Of a DNA stretch of 64,000 nt, positions 55,923-64,000 are shown one piece after another. A model generated the notes under the pieces. That model made no database searches. It saw nothing but the letters and a program-made list of their open reading frames with translations, and was not told where the DNA came from. Source of the DNA: Bradyrhizobium sp. NDS-1 (lineage in GTDB: Bacteria > Pseudomonadota > Alphaproteobacteria > Rhizobiales > Xanthobacteraceae). Made by a program: the position numbers and the translations under genes. The stretch spans positions 372,001-436,000 of the forward strand of contig NZ_CP136628.1 in assembly GCF_032918005.1 (NCBI RefSeq), read 5' to 3'. Numbering within the stretch: position 1 is the stretch's first letter; each line of letters starts with the position of its first letter.

Positions 55923-57044
55923 TTACCCGCCCACCACCAGATCATCGCGGTGGATCATCTCCGACCGCCCGCTGATGCCGAGGATGGCCATCACGTCCGG
56001 GGAGGAGCGGCCCTTGATCCGCTCGGCGACCTCGGCGTCATAAGCGATCAGGCCGCGGCCGATCTCGCTGCCGTCGGGGCCGCGCACGATCACGGCATCG
56101 CCGCGGGCGAACTGGCCTTCGACCTTGATCACCCCGGCCGGCAGCAGGCTGGCGCCGGCGCGCAGCGCCGTCACGGCGCCGGCATCGATCGTCAAGGTGC
56201 CCTTCGGCTCCAGCGTGCCCGCGATCCAGCGTTTTCGCGAGGTGATGGGGTTGGCCGGCGTCAGGAACCAGGTGCAGCGACCGCCATCGGCGATCGCCTG
56301 CAGGGGATGCTCGATCTTGCCGGAGGCGATCAGCATATGCGTGCCGCCTGTCGTCGCGATCTTGGCGGCCTCGACCTTGGTGCGCATGCCGCCGCGCGAC
56401 AGTTCGGACTCGGCATCGCCCGCCACGGCCTCGATCTCCGAGGAGATGCTCTCGACCACCGGAATCAGCTTGGCGTCCGGGTTGTTCTTCGGCGGAGCAT
56501 CGTAGAGCCCGTCGATGTCGGACAGCAGCACCAGCAGGTCGGCGCTCGCCATGGTGGCGACGCGCGCGGCGAGGCGATCGTTGTCGCCGTAGCGGATCTC
56601 GTTGGTCGCCACCGTATCGTTTTCGTTGATCACGGGGATGGCGCGCCACTCCAGCAGCTTGCCGATGGTGGAGCGGGCGTTGAGATAGCGGCGGCGCTCC
56701 TCGGTGTCCTGCAGCGTCACCAGGATCTGGCCGGCGCCGATGCCGTGGGCGCCGAGCACCTCCGACCAGATCCTCGCCAGCGCGATCTGGCCGACCGCGG
56801 CAGCGGCCTGGCTCTCTTCCAGCTTCAGCGGGCCGCGTGGCAATTTAAGCCGGCTGCGGCCGAGTGCGATCGAGCCGGAGGAGACGACGAGGACGTCGCG
56901 GCCCTCGCGGTGCAGCTTGGCCATGTCGTCGGCCAGCGCCGCCAGCCAGGACGCCCGTACCTCGCCTCTGTCGGAATCGACCAGCAGCGCTGAGCCGACC
57001 TTGACGACGATGCGGCGGAATTGACTGAGTTCGGGGCTGGCCAT
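55923..57044 (-). CDS. proB: Glutamate 5-kinase
   Basis: A 373-aa enzyme phosphorylating glutamate in proline synthesis. Start at 57044 ([21 protein letters not shown]) rather than further upstream, where the frame is open but not protein-like. The kinase domain shows [36 protein letters not shown] and [11 protein letters not shown]; a C-terminal PUA domain (about 280-370) is present. Confidence 0.97.
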   Translation of the reverse strand: MASPELSQFRRIVVKVGSALLVDSDRGEVRASWLAALADDMAKLHREGRDVLVVSSGSIALGRSRLKLPRGPLKLEESQAAAAVGQIALARIWSEVLGAHGIGAGQILVTLQDTEERRRYLNARSTIGKLLEWRAIPVINENDTVATNEIRYGDNDRLAARVATMASADLLVLLSDIDGLYDAPPKNNPDAKLIPVVESISSEIEAVAGDAESELSRGGMRTKVEAAKIATTGGTHMLIASGKIEHPLQAIADGGRCTWFLTPANPITSRKRWIAGTLEPKGTLTIDAGAVTALRAGASLLPAGVIKVEGQFARGDAVIVRGPDGSEIGRGLIAYDAEVAERIKGRSSPDVMAILGISGRSEMIHRDDLVVGG

Positions 57045-57236
57045 AGTGCGCCTGGACGATCTGCTCTGCATTGGAAACGGCGGAGCGAGACAGCGGCGCC
57101 GATAGGCCCGCTTTTGCAGCAGGACGATGGCCGGCGCAAGGCGGGCCGGATGGTAAACGGCGAATGTGGGCCTTGTCGTGGACGCGGCTCTGGTTCTAAT
57201 TGATGCCAACCAAAAATGGGCCAAAGGGGGAAACGA

Positions 57237-58226
57237 ATGGATCGCCGCAAATTCATGACCGGATGTCTTGGAGGCTCTCTTGCGGGATCTCTTGGCCTGC
57301 CGCTGCTGGCGCAAACGGGTGAGGCGCAAGCGCAGGCGGGACTGAGCAAAATGATCTTCCCGTTCGCGGCCGGCGCGGGCGGCGACACGTTGTGTCGGTT
57401 GATTGCGCAGGAGATGGCGCCAGCGCTGCAGCGGACCATCGTGGTCGAGAACCGCACCGGCGGTGACGGCCTGATCGGCATCAAGGCGGTGAAGGGCGCA
57501 AGCCCCGATGGCAGCATGGTGCTGGTGACGACGGGGCCGACCATGTATCTGCTGCCGATGGTGGAGACGACGCCGAGCTTCGACACGGCCAAGGACTTCA
57601 TGCCGGTATCGCTGCTGGCGCGGTTCGAATTTGCCGTCGTGATCGGCCCGGCGATCGACGCCACGGATTTCAAGGGATTTGTCGCCTGGTTGAAGGCGCA
57701 TCCGGACAAGACCTCGTTCGGGGTGCCGAGCAACGGCACCATTCCGCACTTCATGGGCTCCAAGCTCGAGAAGGATCTCGGCATCCCCCTGACCCGCGTG
57801 CCCTATCGCGGCAGCGCGCCGATCCTCAACGACCTCATCGGCGGCCATCTCTCGTTCGGCATCGTGACATTGGCGGATGCACTGCCTCAGCATCGCGCCA
57901 AGGGCGTCAGGATCGTCGGGGTCAGCAGTGCGGAACGTTCGCCGTTCGCACCCGAGGTCCCGACGCTGAAGGAGAGCGGCATCGATCTCGTTGCCGATGC
58001 CTGGTACGGCATGTGGCTCCCCGCCGGCAGCCCGCCGGAGTTTGCGAGCAAGCTCGGCGCGGCCGCGAGCGCCGCGCTCGCCAAGCCCGAGGTGAAGGAG
58101 AAGCTGACGGCGATCGGACTCATTCCGGTCGGCTCGACGCCGGACGGATTGACCAAGGAGCTCGCCGCGAACATCGCGCTGTGGCAGCCGATCGTGAAGG
58201 CGACGGGCTACAAGATCACGAATTGA
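57237..58226 (+). CDS. Tripartite tricarboxylate transporter substrate-binding (Bug/TctC) protein
   Basis: A 329-aa periplasmic solute-binding protein. Start at 57237 behind AAAGGGGG. The N-terminus [13 protein letters not shown] with a hydrophobic run and QAQA suggests Tat export (twin Arg). Bug family features: [20 protein letters not shown] opening, [30 protein letters not shown] and [23 protein letters not shown] motif. No transporter membrane subunits are adjacent. It is on the opposite strand to proB and obgE. Ligand unknown. Confidence 0.9.
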   Translation: MDRRKFMTGCLGGSLAGSLGLPLLAQTGEAQAQAGLSKMIFPFAAGAGGDTLCRLIAQEMAPALQRTIVVENRTGGDGLIGIKAVKGASPDGSMVLVTTGPTMYLLPMVETTPSFDTAKDFMPVSLLARFEFAVVIGPAIDATDFKGFVAWLKAHPDKTSFGVPSNGTIPHFMGSKLEKDLGIPLTRVPYRGSAPILNDLIGGHLSFGIVTLADALPQHRAKGVRIVGVSSAERSPFAPEVPTLKESGIDLVADAWYGMWLPAGSPPEFASKLGAAASAALAKPEVKEKLTAIGLIPVGSTPDGLTKELAANIALWQPIVKATGYKITN

Positions 58227-58250
58227 GTCGCCGCCCGCGCGTCATGCTCC

Positions 58251-58339
58251 GCCGTCACGGCCGGGCCTGACCCGGCCATCCACGCGCTTCAGCGATCGAC
58301 GCAAGACGTGGATGCCCGGGTCAAGCCCGGGCATGACGA
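58251..58339. repeat. Palindromic intergenic repeat, family C copy 4
   Basis: The right hairpin GTGGATGCCCGGGTCAAGCC... (about 58309-58339) has the same form as 44203-44230; the left end carries GGCCGGGCCTGACCCGGCC. Confidence 0.85.
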
Positions 58340-58367
58340 GCTGAGAGAGCCGCGCTCGCTCTTCTTC

Positions 58368-58475
58368 CTCATCCTGAGGAGCCGCGTAGCGGCGTCTCGA
58401 AGGATGAAAGGCCCGGCTGCCGCAGCGGCCCGCATGGTTCGAGACGGCGCTGGCGCGCCTCCTCACCATGAGGGT
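58368..58475. repeat. Palindromic intergenic repeat, family E copy 3
   Basis: From CCTCATCCTGAGGAGCCGCG to CTCACCATGAGGGT, with GCGTCTCGAAGGATG and GGTTCGAGACGGCGC in between. It abuts the stop of the sulfatase gene. Confidence 0.85.
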
Positions 58476-60110
58476 CTACATCTTCGCGCGCTGCGTGATC
58501 CCGTCCTTGATCGCCGCGAGCTCTTTCTCATCCCAGATGCCGATCAGGACGCCGTTCTTCACCTGGAGCTGGTTGTCCGCATAAGCCGCGATCTTCTCGC
58601 GCGGCGTGGTGATGTGGCCGCTCGGATGCAGCGCCCAGTCGAACAGCTCGGCCTGGAGCCGCGCGATGATGCCGGCGCATTCGGGATCGTCGCCGCGATC
58701 CAGATACTCTTCCGGGTCGTTCTCGAGATCGTACAGCATCGGCCGGAAGCCGGAGGCGTGGATGTACTTCCAGCGGCCGTCGAACACCATGAACAGGCGG
58801 CAGCGCTCGATCGGCTGGTTCAGCTTCAGCCGCACGTCCTGCATGGCGTAGTCGTATTCGGAGAACGCGACCTTGCGCCAGTCCGGCGGTGTGGAGCCGC
58901 GCAGCAGCGGCAGCAGCGAGCGTCCCTCGAGGATGTGGCCCGGTACCTTGCCGCCGAAATAATCGACGAAGGTCGGCGCAAGATCGATCGCCTCGACCAG
59001 CGCATCGCTGCGCGTGCCGCGCGTGGCGTCGGCTTCCCCGGAGGGGTCGATGATGATCAGCGGGATCTTCGCCGACTGTTCGTGGAACAAATCCTTCTCG
59101 CCCATCCAGTGATCGCCGAGATAATCGCCATGATCGGAGGTGAACACGATCATCGTGCTGTCCAGCAGGCCGCGCGCCTCCAGGAATTTCATCAGCACGC
59201 CCATCTGGTCGTCGATCTGCGTGATCAGGCCCATATAGGTCGGGATCACCTTCTCGCGGGCCTCATCGCGCGCCATGTTGCGGGAGTAGCGCATGTCCAT
59301 GTACGCGCCGAACACCGGATGCGGATTCCGCCGCTCGCGCATCGAGCGGATCACCGGAATCATGTCATTGGTGGAATACATGCTGGCGTAAGGCTCTGGC
59401 GCGATATAGGGCCAATGCGGCTTGATGTAGGACAGATGCAGGCACCACGGCCGGCCGTCGGTGTCGGCTTCGCTGATGAAGTCCATGGCGCGCCGCGTCA
59501 TATAGGGCGTCTCGGAATGCTCGTCCGGCACGCGCGCGGCCTTGTCGGCATGCACCAGCAGCCAGCCGTTCTGCAGGGAGCCGTCGTCGGCCGCGCCGGA
59601 ATTGGCCCAATGCTCCCAGGGATTGGTGGCGTCAAAACCGTGCTTACGCAGATACTCGTCGTATTTCGGCCGGGGCCGGCCGGTCGGATGCAGGCCGTCG
59701 TCGCGCTCGTAAGGTTCAAAGCCGCATTCGGCGACGTGCACGCCGATGACGGATTCCGGGGGAATGCCGAGCGCCTTCATGCCTTCGATATCGGGGGCCA
59801 TGTGGGTCTTGCCGACCAGCACGTTGCGCACGCCGATCTTCTTGAGGTGATCGCCGAGCGTGGGCTCGCCGACGCGCAGCGGCCAGCCGTTCCAGTGCGA
59901 GCCGTGCGAGCGCATATAGCGGCCGGTGTAGAACGACATCCGCGACGGCCCGCAGATCGGCGATTGCACATAGGCCTTGCTGAACAGCACGCCGCGCTTG
60001 GCCATGGCGTCGATGTTCGGCGTCTTCAGCGTGGGATGGCCGGTGCAGCCGAGATAATCATAGCGAAGCTGGTCGCACATGATCCAGAGAACGTTCTTCG
60101 CGCGCGCCAT
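58476..60110 (-). CDS. Formylglycine-type sulfatase / phosphonate monoester hydrolase family protein
   Basis: A 544-aa alkaline-phosphatase-superfamily hydrolase. NVLWIMCDQLRYDYLG supplies the first metal Asp; Cys53 in ICGPSRMS (CxPxR) is the residue expected to become formylglycine; FTSDHGDYLGDH provides the other metal ligands. There is no signal peptide, so it is probably cytoplasmic. Sequence wording recalls phosphonate monoester hydrolases and choline-type sulfatases of Rhizobiales; substrate cannot be fixed. It would need a formylglycine-generating enzyme, not encoded here. It sits with the Bug-type protein between proB and obgE. Confidence 0.9.
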   Translation of the reverse strand: MARAKNVLWIMCDQLRYDYLGCTGHPTLKTPNIDAMAKRGVLFSKAYVQSPICGPSRMSFYTGRYMRSHGSHWNGWPLRVGEPTLGDHLKKIGVRNVLVGKTHMAPDIEGMKALGIPPESVIGVHVAECGFEPYERDDGLHPTGRPRPKYDEYLRKHGFDATNPWEHWANSGAADDGSLQNGWLLVHADKAARVPDEHSETPYMTRRAMDFISEADTDGRPWCLHLSYIKPHWPYIAPEPYASMYSTNDMIPVIRSMRERRNPHPVFGAYMDMRYSRNMARDEAREKVIPTYMGLITQIDDQMGVLMKFLEARGLLDSTMIVFTSDHGDYLGDHWMGEKDLFHEQSAKIPLIIIDPSGEADATRGTRSDALVEAIDLAPTFVDYFGGKVPGHILEGRSLLPLLRGSTPPDWRKVAFSEYDYAMQDVRLKLNQPIERCRLFMVFDGRWKYIHASGFRPMLYDLENDPEEYLDRGDDPECAGIIARLQAELFDWALHPSGHITTPREKIAAYADNQLQVKNGVLIGIWDEKELAAIKDGITQRAKM

Positions 60111-60202
60111 GCGTCATCCCTGCATTTTCTTGATTGTTTGATGCTGCGATATCGAAGGCGCGAAGGCAAGTGATGCGAGTGTCGTCCGCTCCACGCTCGA
60201 CT

Positions 60203-60330
60203 GTCGTCCCCGCGAACGCGGGGACCCATAACCCTAGGGAGTAGTTTGGCGCAGATTCGTAGTTCGGTACTGCGATCATCCGCAAATCGAGAGATCTCGC
60301 GGTATGGGTCCCTGCGTTCGCAGGGACAAT
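60203..60330. repeat. Palindromic intergenic repeat, family A copy 2
   Basis: The left arm 60203-60230 (GTCGTCCCCGCGAACGCGGG...) mirrors the right arm 60303-60330. The interior, including AGTTTGGCGCAGATTCGTAG, is a recognisable relative of the copy at 183-309 read on the opposite strand. Confidence 0.9.
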
Positions 60331-60334
60331 GAGA

Positions 60335-61943
<1,609 letters not shown>

Positions 61944-62099
61944 GTCAAAAGCTCTTTTGTCGGTGCGGCTCTATCGCTACCGCGATGCGAAGAGTGCGAC
62001 AATCCGTTCAATTCGGCGTTGCGGGCTTGTCCAGCGCGCCCACGTCATTAAAACGGCCGCTAGCGACTCGATTTGCCGGTTTCCTGACGCTCTCTCTGC

Positions 62100-62179
62100 C
62101 GTCATTGCGAGCACAGCGAAGCAATCCAGACTGCCGCCGCGGAAAGAGTCTGGATTGCTTCGCTGCGCTCGCAACGACG
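62100..62179. repeat. Palindromic intergenic repeat, family B copy 2
   Basis: The left arm CGTCATTGCGAGCACAGCGA...CCAGA (to 62130) mirrors TCTGGATTGCTTCGCTGCGC... (from 62149). It ends 20 bp before the DMT transporter start, so the gene's leader includes the element. Confidence 0.9.
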
Positions 62180-62198
62180 ACCCCCGACAGTGCAATCA

Positions 62199-63113
62199 AT
62201 GCCCTTCTTCAAATCTCTCTCCGCCTATGACGATCGCTCCGCGCGCCTGGCCGGCATCGGGCTCATGGTGCTGTCGATCTTCATGTTCTCGTTCGGCGAC
62301 GCCATGGGCAAATTCCTGGTCGGGACCTATTCGGTGGGACAGCTCCTGTTTCTGCGCGCCTGGGCGGCGCTGCTGCTGCTGTCGCCGCTGATCTGGAAGC
62401 AGCGTCACCAGTTCCTGCATCTGGAGCGGCCGCGCCTGCAATTCGTTCGCGTCGTGCTCTCGACGCTGGAAGTGGCGGCCTTCTTCCTTGCGACCGTTTA
62501 CCTGCCGCTGGCCGACGTCATCACCTATTATCTCGCCGGGCCCATCTTCGTCACCGCGATGTCGGCGATCTTCCTGGGCGAGAAGGTCGGCTGGCGGCGC
62601 TGGACCGCGATCCTGATCGGCTTCTGCGGCGTCTTGATCGCGCTGCGGCCGTCGGCGCAGACCGTCAGCCTGCCGGCCCTGATCGCGCTCGGCGGCAGCC
62701 TGTCATTCGCGACGTTGATGCTGATCACGCGCAGCCTGCGCAAGACGCCCGACATCGTGATGGCGTCCTCGCAATTCGTCGGAACGTTTTCGCTGGGTGC
62801 GGTGCTGTCGGCGTTTCACTGGGTGCCGCCGACATCGGGCAGCCTCGTGATCTTCGCCGCCGCAGGGCTCGTTTCCGTCACGGCGTTGTTCTGCGTCAAC
62901 CGGTCGCTGAAGCTCGCGCCGGCGAGCGTGGTGGTGCCCTATCAATATTCGATGATCGTCTGGGCCGTGATCTTCGGCTTCGTCGTGTTCGGCGACGTGC
63001 CGTCCATGGCGACGCTGATCGGCGCCGCCATCATCATCGGCGCCGGGTTCTACATCTATCTGCGCGAGCGGGATTTGGGGCGCGCGCCTGCGGACGTGAA
63101 TCCGCCGGCGTAG
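62199..63113 (+). CDS. DMT family (EamA) transporter
   Basis: A 304-aa permease with ten predicted spans arranged as two EamA repeats (FSFGDAMGKFLVGTYSVGQLLFLR...; SLKLAPASVVVPYQYSMIVWAVIFGF...). I choose ATG 62199 (MPFFKSLSAYDD) over an upstream GTG at 62190. Likely an inner-membrane exporter of small metabolites; substrate unknown. Confidence 0.9.
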   Translation: MPFFKSLSAYDDRSARLAGIGLMVLSIFMFSFGDAMGKFLVGTYSVGQLLFLRAWAALLLLSPLIWKQRHQFLHLERPRLQFVRVVLSTLEVAAFFLATVYLPLADVITYYLAGPIFVTAMSAIFLGEKVGWRRWTAILIGFCGVLIALRPSAQTVSLPALIALGGSLSFATLMLITRSLRKTPDIVMASSQFVGTFSLGAVLSAFHWVPPTSGSLVIFAAAGLVSVTALFCVNRSLKLAPASVVVPYQYSMIVWAVIFGFVVFGDVPSMATLIGAAIIIGAGFYIYLRERDLGRAPADVNPPA

Positions 63114-63126
63114 CCCCACCCCCGCT

Positions 63127-63257
63127 GTCGTCCCGGACAAGCGAAGCGCAGATCCGGGACCCATACCCACAGGGAGAGGTTTTGCGAAGACTCGGGGTGG
63201 GAGTTTTGCCTCACACGCCGCCCTGTGGTTATGGGTCCCTGCGTTCGCAGGGACGAC
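63127..63257. repeat. Palindromic intergenic repeat, family A copy 3 (variant)
   Basis: The right arm TATGGGTCCCTGCGTTCGCA... (63230-63257) is the standard family A end; the left arm is a longer hairpin (CCCGGA...TCCGGG) ending CCCATACC. The interior is shorter than in copies 1 and 2. Confidence 0.85.
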
Positions 63258-63283
63258 AGTTGTGAATGTCGCGGCGCCTTCGC

Positions 63284-63877
63284 CTACCGCACCCGCCGCG
63301 CGCTGCTCCAGCTCTTCAGCGAGGCCCACACCCCGCGCGACAGGCGGAAGCAGTCGACCGGCGTCGACGAGCCCAGCGCCAGGAAGCGGTGCAGCTGCAC
63401 GCCGCTCCACTGGAAGCCGCACTTCTCCAGCACCTTGCGCGAGGCCGGGTTGGTGACGCGCGCGCCGGCATGGAGATGCTCGTCCTCGAACTCCTCGAAG
63501 AAGAAGTCGATCGCGCCGCGCGCGGCCTCGGTGGCGAAGCCCTGGCCCCAATGCTCGACGCCGAGCCAATAGCCGAGCTCGGCATCGCCGGGCCTTGAGC
63601 AGTCGATGCCGACCATGCCGACCGGCCCGGTGTCGTGCTCGATCAGGAACACGGTTTCGCTGCCGAGCGCGGCGGTGGCGCGGACGAATTCGACGGCGTC
63701 GTCCTGCGAATAGGGATGCGGCAGGCGGCGGGTGTTTTCCGCGACGCGGCGGTCGTTGGCGAGCCGGGCGATGGTCCTGACGTCGGCAAGCGTCGGCCGC
63801 CGCAAGGTCAGCCGCTCCGTGGCGACGACGCTGGGTCTCGCCTCGGCCAAGGTCACGCTCGAGAAATCCTGCAACAT
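63284..63877 (-). CDS. GNAT family N-acetyltransferase (RimJ/RimL-like)
   Basis: A 197-aa acetyltransferase. Start at 63877 (MLQDFSSVTLAEARP) has GGAG 6 bp upstream; an upstream GTG at 63898 is possible. Motifs: TERLTLRRPTLADV, IGMVGIDCSRP-like beta4, ELGYWLGVEHWGQGFATEAA (acetyl-CoA loop) and NPASRKVLEKCGF. This is the RimJ/RimL layout; acceptor unknown. Confidence 0.9.
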   Translation of the reverse strand: MLQDFSSVTLAEARPSVVATERLTLRRPTLADVRTIARLANDRRVAENTRRLPHPYSQDDAVEFVRATAALGSETVFLIEHDTGPVGMVGIDCSRPGDAELGYWLGVEHWGQGFATEAARGAIDFFFEEFEDEHLHAGARVTNPASRKVLEKCGFQWSGVQLHRFLALGSSTPVDCFRLSRGVWASLKSWSSARRVR

Positions 63878-63926
63878 GTCCGGCTCCGTGAAAGTCACTA
63901 AGTCAAAGTGAGCAAGTCAAAAGAAA

Positions 63927-63953
63927 AGGGGAGGCCGGTTTCCCGCCTCCCCT
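63927..63953 (-). terminator. Terminator for a minus-strand gene beyond the right edge
   Basis: A 9-bp perfect stem AGGGGAGGC/GCCTCCCCT; on the minus strand TTTTCTTTT follows. It must end a transcript coming from beyond 64000. In relatives this is often rplU-rpmA, but no coding sequence is visible here. Confidence 0.8.
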
Positions 63954-64000
63954 GGAGCCTTCGATCTCGATGATCTGGACTCCGCCGGTTCAGTGGGACC

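Noticed and set aside
63954..64000. Possible rpmA (L27) end at the right edge
   Set aside because: None of the three minus-strand frames resembles the L27 C-terminus; only the terminator is supported.

Overview
This is a 64-kb chromosomal housekeeping segment from a high-GC alphaproteobacterium, most likely Bradyrhizobium or a close relative. The evidence is gene order (mtaB-ftsY-ispZ; ccm cluster beside acnA; mdh-sucCDAB-lpd; atpHAGDC; ctpA-envC-rlmH-rsfS-nadD-proAB-obgE), protein length and wording, and abundant Rhizobiales-type intergenic palindromes. I see no rRNA, tRNA, CRISPR array, insertion sequence or phage gene. Genus assignment rests on remembered gene order, not on a search.

Layout. 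0-5.4 kb: end of mtaB, a DUF2336 gene, an RluA-type pseudouridine synthase, ftsY, a septation protein A (YciB/IspZ) gene, and a 399-aa gene I do not recognise. 5.5-8.7 kb (minus): cytochrome c maturation genes ccmA-B-C-D-G. 8.9-13.6 kb: aconitase with a candidate iron-control element in its promoter region, DUF1223, a minus-strand 6S-like RNA candidate, and DUF2794. 13.7-19.5 kb: GNAT, a Bax-inhibitor-1 family protein with a structured leader, a YbbA/YbbP-type ABC system and a divergent SGNH esterase. 19.7-21.6 kb: thpR and zapE. 21.9-32.5 kb: the main TCA block, mdh, sucC, (DUF1579-like), sucD, sucA, sucB, (SDR), lpdA, together encoding malate dehydrogenase, succinyl-CoA ligase and the whole 2-oxoglutarate dehydrogenase complex.

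33.2-38.2 kb (minus): DUF4337, then an unusual envelope-type module: a membrane phosphotransferase/sulfatase-fold protein, a NoeA-like methyltransferase with kinase-like residues in its N-terminal half, and a small YLDPGSG membrane protein, downstream of xerC. 38.4-41.3 kb: priA and an RlpA-family gene with a perfect CtrA-type box upstream. 42.0-47.2 kb: atpHAGDC, split by two palindromic repeats. 47.4-57.0 kb (minus): two RppH-type Nudix genes, divergent polysaccharide deacetylase, ctpA, envC, rlmH, rsfS, nadD, proA, proB. 57.2-60.1 kb: a Tat-exported tricarboxylate-type binding protein and a formylglycine-type sulfatase/phosphonate-ester hydrolase, which look like an insertion between proB and obgE. 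60.3-63.9 kb: obgE, a MaoC-type dehydratase, a DMT transporter and a GNAT.

The most unusual structures are the rod-shaped RNA candidate at 12.87-13.02 kb, the NoeA-like/transferase/small-membrane-protein module at 33.9-37.1 kb, the ICE and CtrA box candidates, and at least 15 intergenic palindromic elements in about eight families, three of which interrupt the atp and ccm gene clusters.
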